64,000 bases of DNA from Collimonas sp. OK412 (GTDB lineage Bacteria > Pseudomonadota > Gammaproteobacteria > Burkholderiales > Burkholderiaceae_D), in assembly GCF_900112135.1 (NCBI RefSeq), contig NZ_FOLC01000007.1, positions 186,001-250,000 of the forward strand, read 5' to 3'. Below the pieces are notes generated by a model. It searched no databases. It was not told the DNA's origin and worked only from the letters and a program-made list of their open reading frames with translations. Position numbers and translations under genes: made by a program. Shown one piece after another: positions 26,260 through 34,893 of the stretch; the stretch's first letter is position 1; each line of letters begins with the position of its first letter.

Positions 26260-29049
26260 ATGGCTTTCACAAGGCAACCAGTGTCTTCACCCTATTCAAA
26301 CGATAACCTGCGCCCCGATCCGGATGCTTTGCTGGCGCAGCTGCAGGTACAGGAAAGCCTGGCGGGGCGGGGCAAACTGCGCATCTATTTCGGCGCCTCG
26401 GCCGGCGTCGGCAAGACCTACGCCATGCTCAGCGCCGCGCACAAGTTGCATAGCGAAGGGCGCGAGGTGCTGGCCGGCGTGATCGAGAGCCACGGCCGGG
26501 CGGAAACGGCGGCACTGCTGAACGGACTGGAAGTGCTGCCTTTGAAGCAGGTCAGCTACCGCGACAAGCAATTGCCGGAATTCGACCTGGACGCCGCCCT
26601 GCGGCGCAAGCCATCGCTGATACTGGTCGATGAACTCGCGCATTCGAATGCCTCCGGCTCACGCCATCCGAAGCGCTGGCAGGATGTGGAAGAATTGCTG
26701 AACGCCGGCATCGATGTCTTCACCACGCTCAATGTCCAGCACCTGGAAAGCCTGAACGACGTCGTCGGCGGCATCACCGGCATCCGCGTCGCAGAAACCT
26801 TGCCGGACACCGTCTTCGACGCCGCCGATGAAGTGGTGCTGGTAGACCTGCCTGCCGATGAATTGCTGAACCGGCTGAAACTCGGCAAGGTCTACAAGCT
26901 GCCGCAAGCCGAGCGCGCCTCGCGCAATTTTTTCCGCAAAGGCAACCTGATCGCGCTGCGCGAACTGGCTTTGCGGCGCACCGCGGATCGCCTGCAGGGC
27001 GATGTCCAGGCATACCGGATCGAAAAATCCATCGGCGCGGTATGGCAGACCGACGCCGCCTTGCTGGCCTGCGTCGGTCCGTCGCCCGGCGCGGAACACG
27101 TCATCCGCAGCACTGCGCGGCTGGCGACCCAGCTCAATGCCGAATGGCATGCGGTGTATGTCGAGACGCCGAAACTGCAGCGCCTTCCGTCCGCCAAACG
27201 CGAACGCATCCTGAAGACGCTCAAGCTGGCGCAGGACCTGGGAGCGACTACCGCCGTGCTGGCCGGCAGCGAAGTGGGCGAGGTTGTGGCCGGTTATGCC
27301 CGCAGCCACAATTTCTCGAAGATCATCATCGGCCGCAGCCAGCGCCGCTTTCCATGGCAAGCCAGCCATTCCGCGCGGATCGCGGCGCATGCCCGCGACA
27401 TCGACCTGATCGCCATCGGCGCAAATTCGGCCAGCGCCGCGGAAAAAGCGGAAGAGGCCGGCTCCATCCTGCCGCGCCATTTGCCGATGCAGAGCCGGGT
27501 CGAATGGTGGGGTTATGCCTGGGCGCTGGCGGTGTGCGTGCTGGTGACGCTGCTGGCGACGCCGATATTGCCGTTTTTCGACCTGGCCAACATCGTCATG
27601 CTGTACCTGCTGGCGGAAGTCCTGATCGCTATCCGCTACGGCCGCGGGCCGGCGATCTTTGTCGCCTTGCTAAGCATCGCTTCCTTCGATTTCTTTTTCG
27701 TGCCGCCGCGCTTTTCGTTTGCCGTCAGCGATTTCCAGTACCTGCTGACCTTCGGCGTGATGCTGGCGGTCGGCTTGACCATTACCCACCTGACCTCCGG
27801 CCTGCGCTACCAGGCCCGGATCGCCTCGGACCGTGAAGCGCGCTCGCGCGCCCTGTTTGAATTTGCCCGTGCCTTGTCGGGGGTGCTGCAGACGGAACAG
27901 ATCTTCGAGACCAGCGGGCTGTTCCTGCAGCGCAGCTTCCAGGCCAAGACCTTGCTCCTGATACCTGACGACGCCGGCCGGCTGCACCTGCCTGGCGTGA
28001 TACCGGACGACGTGGCCCATGTCGCCGCGGCGCTCGACATGGGCATCGCCCAGTGGGCTTTCGACAATGCCAGCAGCGCCGGCATCGGCACCGATACCCT
28101 GCCGGCCAGCAATTACCTGTACCTGCCTTTGGTGGCGCCGATGCGCACCCGGGGCGTGCTGGTGATCCTGCCGCACAACCGGCGCTGGATCCTTATCCCG
28201 GAGCAGCAGCAACAGTTGTATACCTTCGCTACCCTGACTGCGATTGCGCTGGAGCGCGTGCACTATGTCGAAGTGGCGCAAGACGCCCTGGTGCGCATGG
28301 AGTCGGAGCGTTTGCGCAATTCCCTGCTGTCGGCGCTGTCGCACGATTTGCGCACGCCGCTGACCGCCTTGATCGGCTTGTCCGAGTCGCTGGTGCTGTC
28401 GAAACCGCCGTTGCAGCAGAACCAGCAGGCGCTGGCCGCCGCGCTGCACGGCGAGATGCTGCGCATGAGCGCGCTGGTGACCAATCTGCTGGACATGGCG
28501 CGCATCCAGAGCGGCGAGGTCAAGCTGAACCTGCAGTGGCAGCCGTTCGAAGAAGTAGTCGGCAGTGCATTGCGCGCCAGCGGCTCGGCGCTGCATGGAC
28601 ACCAGGTCGAGATAAAGGTAGCGCACGAATTGCCGCTGATTCATTTTGACGCGGTGCTGATCGAACGCGTGCTGTGCAACCTGCTGGAGAATGCCGCCAA
28701 ATACACGCCGGCCGGTTCCCACATCGTCCTGGCCGCGGTGGCGAACACGCGCGTCCTGACGGTCACCATCGCCGATGACGGCCCGGGGCTGCCGAGCGGC
28801 ATGGAAGACACGATATTTGAAAAATTCACGCGCGGCGAGCGCGAATCGGCCAAGCCCGGCGTCGGGCTCGGGCTGGCGATCTGCCGCGCCATCGTGGAAG
28901 CCCATGGCGGCAGCATCCATGCCCGCAGCGGCCACCATGGCGAAAGCGGCGCTGAATTCATCTTCACCATTCCGCTCGGCGCGCCGCCCAGCATGCCGGA
29001 CCTGGAAGAACATGAAGCAGGCGCCGGCGACGATACGGAGCAAGCATGA
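26260..29049 (+). CDS. kdpD: KdpD, sensor histidine kinase for potassium limitation/osmotic stress
   Basis: A membrane sensor kinase of about 929 residues from ATG 26260. A GTG at 26281 has AAGG seven bases upstream and may be the true start; the frame is open back to 26173. Domains: KdpD domain with Walker A GASAGVGKTYAM (about residues 42-53), USP-like domain (about 230-370), four-helix DUF4118 region (about 415-520), GAF-like region, HisKA with HDLRTPLT (His near 695) and HATPase with NLLENAAKY and DDGPGLPSG. KdpD phosphorylates KdpE, which activates the kdp promoter at 20233. It overlaps kdpE by four bases. Confidence 0.95.
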   Translation: MAFTRQPVSSPYSNDNLRPDPDALLAQLQVQESLAGRGKLRIYFGASAGVGKTYAMLSAAHKLHSEGREVLAGVIESHGRAETAALLNGLEVLPLKQVSYRDKQLPEFDLDAALRRKPSLILVDELAHSNASGSRHPKRWQDVEELLNAGIDVFTTLNVQHLESLNDVVGGITGIRVAETLPDTVFDAADEVVLVDLPADELLNRLKLGKVYKLPQAERASRNFFRKGNLIALRELALRRTADRLQGDVQAYRIEKSIGAVWQTDAALLACVGPSPGAEHVIRSTARLATQLNAEWHAVYVETPKLQRLPSAKRERILKTLKLAQDLGATTAVLAGSEVGEVVAGYARSHNFSKIIIGRSQRRFPWQASHSARIAAHARDIDLIAIGANSASAAEKAEEAGSILPRHLPMQSRVEWWGYAWALAVCVLVTLLATPILPFFDLANIVMLYLLAEVLIAIRYGRGPAIFVALLSIASFDFFFVPPRFSFAVSDFQYLLTFGVMLAVGLTITHLTSGLRYQARIASDREARSRALFEFARALSGVLQTEQIFETSGLFLQRSFQAKTLLLIPDDAGRLHLPGVIPDDVAHVAAALDMGIAQWAFDNASSAGIGTDTLPASNYLYLPLVAPMRTRGVLVILPHNRRWILIPEQQQQLYTFATLTAIALERVHYVEVAQDALVRMESERLRNSLLSALSHDLRTPLTALIGLSESLVLSKPPLQQNQQALAAALHGEMLRMSALVTNLLDMARIQSGEVKLNLQWQPFEEVVGSALRASGSALHGHQVEIKVAHELPLIHFDAVLIERVLCNLLENAAKYTPAGSHIVLAAVANTRVLTVTIADDGPGLPSGMEDTIFEKFTRGERESAKPGVGLGLAICRAIVEAHGGSIHARSGHHGESGAEFIFTIPLGAPPSMPDLEEHEAGAGDDTEQA

Positions 29050-29747
29050 CGATACAACCCACACCCATAGCGCTGCTGGTCGAGGACGAACCGCAGATCC
29101 GCCGTTTTGTACGCGCCGCCCTGGAGGATGAGGGCTGGCAGATTTTTGAAGCGGCCACCATGCAGCGCGGCCTGATCGATTGCGGCACCCGCAAGCCGAA
29201 CCTGGTGATCCTCGATCTCGGCCTGCCTGATGGCGACGGCGTCGATTTCATCCTGGATGTCAGGAAGTGGTCGCGGGTGCCGATCATCGTGCTGTCGGCG
29301 CGCGTCAATGAAACCGACAAGATCAAGGCGCTCGACGCCGGCGCCGACGATTACCTGAGCAAACCTTTCGGCGTCGGCGAGCTGCTGGCGCGGGTACGCG
29401 CCACGCTGCGCCGCCAGCACCAGCCGCTGGCCGGCGATGACGGCCTGATCCGCTTCGGCGACGTCACGCTGGACCTGCAGGCGCGGCTGGTCACCAAGGC
29501 GCAGCAGCAGGTGCACCTGACGCCGACCGAGTATCGGCTGCTGTCGGTGCTGGTGGCCAATGCCGGGCGGGTGGTGACCAATCCGCAGCTGCTCAAGGAA
29601 GTGTGGGGGCCGTCGCATTCGGAGAGCGGCCACTATTTACGGATTTACATGGGGCACTTGCGGCAGAAGCTGGAAGACGATCCGGCCCAGCCCAAGCACT
29701 TGCTGACCGAGACCGCGGTCGGCTACCGGATCCTGCTGTCCCAATAA
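29046..29747 (+). CDS. kdpE: KdpE, OmpR-family response regulator
   Basis: A 233-residue response regulator. The receiver domain spans residues 1-120 with acidic pocket E13-D14, phosphoacceptor D57 (VILDLGLPDGDG) and K107 (LSKPFG). The winged-helix DNA-binding domain at 135-233 ends with HLLTETAVGYRIL, typical of KdpE. The ATG overlaps the kdpD stop (ATGA), so the two are translationally coupled. Its target is the box at 20233-20257. Confidence 0.96.
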   Translation: MTIQPTPIALLVEDEPQIRRFVRAALEDEGWQIFEAATMQRGLIDCGTRKPNLVILDLGLPDGDGVDFILDVRKWSRVPIIVLSARVNETDKIKALDAGADDYLSKPFGVGELLARVRATLRRQHQPLAGDDGLIRFGDVTLDLQARLVTKAQQQVHLTPTEYRLLSVLVANAGRVVTNPQLLKEVWGPSHSESGHYLRIYMGHLRQKLEDDPAQPKHLLTETAVGYRILLSQ

Positions 29748-29769
29748 AATCCAGCAAGAGGAGAAGAGC

Positions 29770-30282
29770 ATGACCAGGCCAGACTGCATCAAGCATTGGC
29801 AAGAGATTCAAGGCGCGGACGATTCCAGTTATCCCGGCAGCGCCGAGCTGATGTCCATAGGTTCGCCGTTCGGCCGCGTTTTCGGCCTGAACCGGCTCGG
29901 CATCCATCATGAACTGCTGCCGCCGGGACGGCGCACGTCCTGGCCGCATGCGGAGAAGACCGAGGAAGAATTCGTCTACGTCATCGAAGGCACGCCGGAT
30001 GTCTGGCTGGATGGCCGCCTGCACCGGCTGGCGCCGGGAGACGGCGTCGGCTTTGCGCCCGGCACCGGCCTTGCCCATACCTTCATCAACAATACCGAGA
30101 CCGATGTGCGGCTGCTGGTGGTGGGCGACCGCTTCCGCGCCGACAACCAGGTTTATTACGCCTTGCATGCGCAGCGCAACGCCGAGATCGGCGAGCAGCT
30201 TTGGCTGGATGCGCCGAAACAGCCGCTTGGTCCGCACGACGGCTTGCCGGACAAATTGCGGGCGTCCAACGGACCGTTCTGA
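29770..30282 (+). CDS. Cupin-domain protein
   Basis: A 170-residue single-domain cupin, possibly a sugar-related or stress enzyme of unknown substrate. The cupin core is at residues about 45-120: motif 1 includes GRRTSWPHAEKTEEEFVYV and motif 2 PGDGVGFAPGTGLAHTFIN. A His and the Glu pair of the metal site are present, and the C-terminus DAPKQPLGPHDGLPD is conserved in close relatives. It has a strong ribosome site (AAGAGGAGAAG) and begins 22 bases after kdpE, so it may be read through from kdpDE. No specific activity can be assigned. Confidence 0.75.
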   Translation: MTRPDCIKHWQEIQGADDSSYPGSAELMSIGSPFGRVFGLNRLGIHHELLPPGRRTSWPHAEKTEEEFVYVIEGTPDVWLDGRLHRLAPGDGVGFAPGTGLAHTFINNTETDVRLLVVGDRFRADNQVYYALHAQRNAEIGEQLWLDAPKQPLGPHDGLPDKLRASNGPF

Positions 30283-30328
30283 AGGCGGGTATAGTCTTCA
30301 TTCCTATCCACGCATACAGGACCGATCC

Positions 30329-30697
30329 ATGCCAAGTCGAGAACACGTTGAAAGTTTTATCGCGCTGGTTGTGCAAGGGAAGTACGTAGAGGCAATCCAG
30401 GAGTTTTATACGGAAGATGCATCCATGCAGGAAAACCTGGAGCCGCCGCGCACCGGGCTGCAGGCGCTGGTGGCCGGAGAAGAAAAGGCGCTGGCGGCGT
30501 TCAAGGAAATCCGCACCGTGGCCGCCAAGTCCTTCCTGGTTGACGGCGACCGGGTCGCCATCAACTGGCTGTTCGAAATGGTCGCCCACGACGGCCGCAG
30601 TTTCCAGCTGGACGAAATCGCCTATCAGCTTTGGCGCGGCGACAAGATAAGCGAAGAACGTTTTTATTACGATCCTGGACAACGCAAGCTGGCCTGA
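30329..30697 (+). CDS. SnoaL/NTF2-like small protein
   Basis: A 122-residue protein of the NTF2-like superfamily, starting at ATG 30329 (MPSREHVESFIALV) with AGGA upstream. A longer reading frame in the same phase reaches back into the cupin gene, but the MPSREHV start fits the alpha-helical opening. ALVVQGKYVEAIQEFYTEDA and RVAINWLFEMVAHDGR show the usual helix-sheet cone. Such proteins may be isomerases, hydrolases or ligand binders, and no catalytic set can be recognised. The strong terminator at 30757 follows. Confidence 0.7.
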   Translation: MPSREHVESFIALVVQGKYVEAIQEFYTEDASMQENLEPPRTGLQALVAGEEKALAAFKEIRTVAAKSFLVDGDRVAINWLFEMVAHDGRSFQLDEIAYQLWRGDKISEERFYYDPGQRKLA

Positions 30698-30756
30698 AAA
30701 CAGGGCGGTCGTCGTACCTCCTGCCAAGTTCCAGGAATAGGTGTAAACTAGCGGGC

Positions 30757-30794
30757 AGACAGATGCAACACTGCGTGCATCTGTCTTTTTGTTT
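30757..30794 (+). terminator. Strong intrinsic terminator or attenuator directly before the MFS gene
   Basis: AGACAGATGCA (30757-30767) pairs perfectly over 11 bp with TGCATCTGTCT (30776-30786) around an eight-base loop and runs into TTTTTGTTT. It ends 19 bases before the MFS start. A CTGCCA/TAAACT pair with a 17-bp spacer (30721-30749) would start RNA just before the stem, so it could be an attenuator for the efflux gene as well as terminator of the NTF2-like gene. Confidence 0.85.
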
Positions 30795-30812
30795 ACCCTA
30801 CGGTTATCGGCA

Positions 30813-32201
30813 GTGCCACGTACTCTTCTCATTCCGCTCATTGTCGCCTGCGCGCTGTTCATGGAAAACATGGACGCGACGGTGATTGCCACCTCGCTGC
30901 CGGTACTGGCGCGCGACCTCGGCCAAGATCCCCTTACCCTTAAGCTGGCGTTGACCTCGTATGTGGTCGGCCTCGGCGTGTTCATCCCGATCAGCGGCTG
31001 GGTCGCTGACCGTTTCGGCGCGCGCACCGTGTTCCGTACCGCCATCCTGGTGTTCCTGACCGGCTCGCTGATGTGCGCAGCCTCGAGCTCGCTGGCGGCT
31101 TTTGTCGCGGCGCGCTTCTTGCAAGGCATAGGCGGCGCCATGATGGTGCCGGTAGGGCGTATCGTCATTTTCCGCTCGGTGCCGCGCACCGAGCTGGTCA
31201 AAGCCATCAGCTACCTGACCATTCCCTCCCAGCTGGGACCGGTGATCGGGCCGCCGCTGGGCGGCTTCATCACGACTTATTTCCACTGGCGCTGGATTTT
31301 CCTGATCAATGTTCCTATCAGCATCCTCGGCATGTACCTGGCCAGCCGCTACATAGAAAACTACCGTTCCGACGAATTGCAGCCGCTGGACATGAAGGGT
31401 TTCTTCTTGTCGGCCATCGGCAGCACCTTGCTGATGCTTGGCTTGTCGCTGATCGACGGCGAGCTGCTGGCGCCGGGTTGGGCGTTCGCCATGTGCTTGC
31501 TGGGCGGCCTGACCTTGTATGTGTATCTGCTGCATGCAAGGCGCGAACCGTTCCCGCTGCTGGACTTGCGCCTGCTGCGGATCCCGACTTTCCGCGCCAG
31601 CGTCATCGGCGGTTCGCTGTTCCGCATCGGCCTGGGGGCGGTGCCGTTCCTGCTGCCGCTGGCGCTGCAGGTGGGGTTTGGCATGAATGCCTTCCATGCC
31701 GGCACCATCACTTGCGCCTCGGCCTTCGGCGCGATCTTCATGAAAGCCATCGGCACTTCGGTCCTGCGCCGCTATGGTTTCCGTTCGGTGCTGGTCTGGA
31801 ATGCTTTGCTGGCCGGATTGGCGCTGGCCTCGTATGGCTTGTTCACGCCGACCACGCCCTACCTGGTGATGATGGCGGTGGTGCTGCTGGGCGGGTTTTT
31901 CCCTTCTATGCAGTTTACCTGCCTCAATACCATGGCTTACGCTGACCTCGACAGCGCCGACGTCAGCCGGGCTACCAGCCTGGCCAGCGTGGTGCAGCAG
32001 ATTTCCTTGGGTTTGGGAGTGACTATCGGCGGCCTGGCGGTGCATCTGTCGAGCCGCCTGCAGGGACACTCGACTATCGTGGCGGGGGACTTCTGGCCGG
32101 CCTTCATTGTCATCGGCTTGTTTTCGCTGGCGTCGATCCCGGTGACGCGGCGCCTGCCGCTGAATGCCGGCGCGGCCTTGACCGGGCACAAGCCGGCTTA
32201 A
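30813..32201 (+). CDS. MFS transporter, DHA2 (drug:H+ antiporter) family
   Basis: A 462-residue inner-membrane transporter from GTG 30813 (VPRTLLIPLIVACALFMENM). The TTG at 30789 lies within a terminator tail and is unlikely. Family features are the TM1 motif LFMENMDATVIATSLP, motif A GWVADRFGARTVFR near residue 62, and motif C-like LTIPSQLGPVIGPPLGGF near residue 140. About 13-14 helices are predicted. Substrates of DHA2 pumps are diverse (dyes, antibiotics, acids) and none can be named. No regulator or membrane-fusion gene is adjacent. Confidence 0.88.
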   Translation: MPRTLLIPLIVACALFMENMDATVIATSLPVLARDLGQDPLTLKLALTSYVVGLGVFIPISGWVADRFGARTVFRTAILVFLTGSLMCAASSSLAAFVAARFLQGIGGAMMVPVGRIVIFRSVPRTELVKAISYLTIPSQLGPVIGPPLGGFITTYFHWRWIFLINVPISILGMYLASRYIENYRSDELQPLDMKGFFLSAIGSTLLMLGLSLIDGELLAPGWAFAMCLLGGLTLYVYLLHARREPFPLLDLRLLRIPTFRASVIGGSLFRIGLGAVPFLLPLALQVGFGMNAFHAGTITCASAFGAIFMKAIGTSVLRRYGFRSVLVWNALLAGLALASYGLFTPTTPYLVMMAVVLLGGFFPSMQFTCLNTMAYADLDSADVSRATSLASVVQQISLGLGVTIGGLAVHLSSRLQGHSTIVAGDFWPAFIVIGLFSLASIPVTRRLPLNAGAALTGHKPA

Positions 32202-32203
32202 GC

Positions 32204-32248
32204 CCGCCGCCGCTGCCGGGATACCGAGGTATCCGATAGCGGCGGCGG
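32204..32248. terminator. Large hairpin between convergent MFS and cphA genes
   Basis: An outer 11-pair GC stem (32204-32214 with 32238-32248) and an inner stem GGATAC (32219-32224) with GTATCC (32229-32234) on the loop CGAG. There is no T-run on either strand, so it may act as a 3' end stabiliser or a Rho-assisted stop for both genes. Confidence 0.55.
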
Positions 32249-32255
32249 CTCTACA

Positions 32256-34826
32256 TCAAACTTCAGCAATACGCTTGGCGATATGCGCCAGCGCTTCTTC
32301 CACCTGGTCGACCAGGATCAGGCAAAGATCTCCCGGCTCCAGGTGCGACAGCGCAGTATCGATGGCGACGAATTCGCCGTTGATTTCCGCGGTCGATGTG
32401 GTGCGGCGGGCGTTCTGCAAACCTTCGCGCAGCAAGCCCAGCACTTCGCCGTCGGCGCGGCCGCGCTGGCACTGGTCCTGGTACAGGATCACCTGGTCGA
32501 ATGCATCGCCCAGGATTTCGGTCTGGTGGCGGATGTCGATATCGCGCCGGTCGCCGGCGCCGCTGATGACCACCGAACGGCGTTTGGCGGGCATGCTGTC
32601 GATAGCCTTAACCAGCGCCTTGATCGCATCCGGGTTGTGGCCGTAGTCGGCAATCAGGGTCGCGCCGCGATAATCGAATACATTGAAGCGGCCTGGCGCG
32701 GTGGCGGCATCGTTGACGAAGCTGCCGAGGCCGGCGCGGATCACGTCCCAGTCCAGGTCCAAAGCCCAGGCCGCGGCGATCGAAGCCATGGCGTTTTCGA
32801 CCTGGAAGCCGATGGCGCCGTTGCGTGTCAGGGGGATGTCCTGCAGCAGGATCCGATGTTCCTGCTTGCCCTTGGCGGCGACGATGGCGTTGCCGTCCTG
32901 GTACACCACCCGGTGGCCTTGCGCGCGATGGGTGGTCATCAGCGGGTGATGGAAATCGTGGGCGAAAAAGGTCACTGAGCCCGGGCAGGATTTGGCCATG
33001 CTGGCGACCATCGGATCTGCCGCGTTGAGGACCGCATGGCCGCCCGGGGCGACGTTTTCGACGATCACGCGTTTGACCACGCTCAAGTCTTCCACCGTGC
33101 TGATATAGCTCAGGCCGAGATGGTCGCCCATGCCGATATTGGTGACCACGGCAACGTCGCAGCGGTCGAAGCCGAGGCCCTCGCGCAAGATGCCGCCGCG
33201 CGCGGTTTCAAACACGGCCGCATCGACGTCCGGATGCATCAAGACATTGCGCGCGCTGCGCGGGCCGCTGCAATCACCGGTATCGATGCGCTGTTTTTCG
33301 ATATAGACGCCATCGGAATTGGTCATGCCGACGCGCAGTCCCTTGCGGCCCAGCAGGTGGGCGATCAGGCGCACGGTAGTGGTCTTGCCGTTGGTGCCGG
33401 CCACCGCTACCAGCGGGATGCGGCCGTTGTCGCCGCTGGCGAACATGGTCGACATGATGGCGGCGCCGACCGCGCGGCCCTTGCCGTAAGAAGGGCTGAT
33501 GTGCATGCGCAAGCCAGGTGCTGCATTGACTTCGACCACGCCGCCTTCCTGTTCTTCCAGCGGCTGGTGGACGTTGTTGCAGACGACGTCGACGCCGCAG
33601 ATATCGAGCCCGACCATTTGCGCCGCGGCTACCGCGCGCGCCGCCAGTTCAGGATGGACATCTTCGGTGACATCGGTGGCGGTGCCGCCGGTGCTCAGGT
33701 TGGCGTTGTTGCGCAACACCACGCGCACGCCTTGCTGCGGGATCGAATCCGCGGCGTAATTCTGCTTGGACAGCGTCGCCAGGGCAATCGCATCGAAGCG
33801 GATCTTGGTCAGCGTGGTGGCATGGCCGTCGCCGCGCAGCGGGTCGCTGTTGACCTGGTCCACCAGCTGGCGGATGGTGCGCACGCCGTCGCCGATGACT
33901 TGCGGCGGATCGCGGCGGGCAGCGGCGATCAGCTGGTTGCCGACCACCAGCAGGCGGAAGTCATGCCCCGGCAGGTAGCGCTCGACGATCACTTCCGAAC
34001 AGATCTTGGCGGCCACTTCGAACGCCGCCATGACCTGCTCGCGGGCGGTGATGTTGACCGCCACGCCCTTGCCCTGGTTGCCGTCGCGCGGCTTGAGCAC
34101 CACCGGTCCGGCGATTTCCTGGGTCGCGGCCCAGGCTTCTTCCGCGCTGGAGACCACCCGGCCCATCGGCACCGGGACCCCGGCCGCGTTCAGCAGTTTC
34201 TTGGTCAGGTCCTTGTCCTGGGCGATCGATTCCGCGATCGCGCTGGTGTGGTTGGTTTCCGCGGCCTGGATGCGGCGCTGGCGGCTGCCCCAGCCGAACT
34301 GCACCATGCTGCCGCTGGTCAGGCGCCGGAACGGAATCCCGCGCATGACCGCCGCCTGCACGATGGAGCCGGTGCTGGGTCCGAGACGGATGTCTTCATC
34401 CAGTTCATGCAGGCTGGCCAGTGCGCCGGCGAGATCGAAGGGCTTGTCTTCCAGCGCTGCCTGGCACAGTTTCTGCGCCAGCTGGAACGCCATCCTGCCG
34501 ACTTCTTCCTCGGTGTATTCAACGATGACCTGGTAGACGCCGCCTTCCAGGGTCGGCACGGTGCGGCTGAAGGTGACTGGGCAACCGGCTTCCGATTGCA
34601 GGCCGAGCGCCGCTATCTCGAGCGCGTGCGCCATCGACACCACGTCGTTCTTGCTGCCGGCTTCCAGGAAGCCGATTTTTGGAAAGCGTTCACGCAACCT
34701 GGCTTCGAAACCGGCGATGCCTGCAATGGCGCGTTCGGCATCGGTGCAAGACACGATGGCTTCGATAGCGGTATGTCGACTCCACAGATTGGGGCCGCGA
34801 AGTACTCGGATACGTGATACGTCCAT
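32256..34826 (-). CDS. cphA: Cyanophycin synthetase CphA (full-length)
   Basis: About 856 residues from ATG 34826. CphA polymerises L-aspartate and L-arginine into cyanophycin, a nitrogen/carbon reserve. Domains: N-domain (1-160), ATP-grasp G-domain (about 200-460, with GLDICGVDVVCNN and VEVNAAPGLRMH), and Mur-ligase-like M-domain with P-loop GTNGKTTT near 480, FETARGGILREGL, DHLG near 568 and a complete C-terminal lobe (PGRFNVF, ADYGHNPD, GDRRD). The ligase core looks active. The N-domain is aberrant: where canonical CphA has EHVxLELQ, this has EIAALGLQ, losing the HxxxE metal motif. It lies 22 bases beyond the terminator after cphA'. Confidence 0.92.
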   Translation of the reverse strand: MDVSRIRVLRGPNLWSRHTAIEAIVSCTDAERAIAGIAGFEARLRERFPKIGFLEAGSKNDVVSMAHALEIAALGLQSEAGCPVTFSRTVPTLEGGVYQVIVEYTEEEVGRMAFQLAQKLCQAALEDKPFDLAGALASLHELDEDIRLGPSTGSIVQAAVMRGIPFRRLTSGSMVQFGWGSRQRRIQAAETNHTSAIAESIAQDKDLTKKLLNAAGVPVPMGRVVSSAEEAWAATQEIAGPVVLKPRDGNQGKGVAVNITAREQVMAAFEVAAKICSEVIVERYLPGHDFRLLVVGNQLIAAARRDPPQVIGDGVRTIRQLVDQVNSDPLRGDGHATTLTKIRFDAIALATLSKQNYAADSIPQQGVRVVLRNNANLSTGGTATDVTEDVHPELAARAVAAAQMVGLDICGVDVVCNNVHQPLEEQEGGVVEVNAAPGLRMHISPSYGKGRAVGAAIMSTMFASGDNGRIPLVAVAGTNGKTTTVRLIAHLLGRKGLRVGMTNSDGVYIEKQRIDTGDCSGPRSARNVLMHPDVDAAVFETARGGILREGLGFDRCDVAVVTNIGMGDHLGLSYISTVEDLSVVKRVIVENVAPGGHAVLNAADPMVASMAKSCPGSVTFFAHDFHHPLMTTHRAQGHRVVYQDGNAIVAAKGKQEHRILLQDIPLTRNGAIGFQVENAMASIAAAWALDLDWDVIRAGLGSFVNDAATAPGRFNVFDYRGATLIADYGHNPDAIKALVKAIDSMPAKRRSVVISGAGDRRDIDIRHQTEILGDAFDQVILYQDQCQRGRADGEVLGLLREGLQNARRTTSTAEINGEFVAIDTALSHLEPGDLCLILVDQVEEALAHIAKRIAEV

Positions 34827-34849
34827 CAACAGGTTTTCCTATTATTACT

Positions 34850-34886
34850 GATAAAAAAAGCAGGAGGGCAGCCGCCCGTCCTGCTT
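34850..34886 (-). terminator. Intrinsic terminator between cphA' and cphA
   Basis: On the minus strand AAGCAGGA and GGGC pair with their complements across a four-base loop (34886-34858): 12 pairs with one bulged base, followed by seven T residues. It begins seven bases after the cphA' stop and leaves about 22 bases before the cphA start, so cphA depends on read-through or on a promoter inside cphA'. Confidence 0.9.
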
Positions 34887-34893
34887 AGATTTT

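Noticed and set aside
30789-30812. TTG start for the MFS protein at 30789.
   Set aside because: It falls in the T-run of an intrinsic terminator; GTG 30813 is more plausible.
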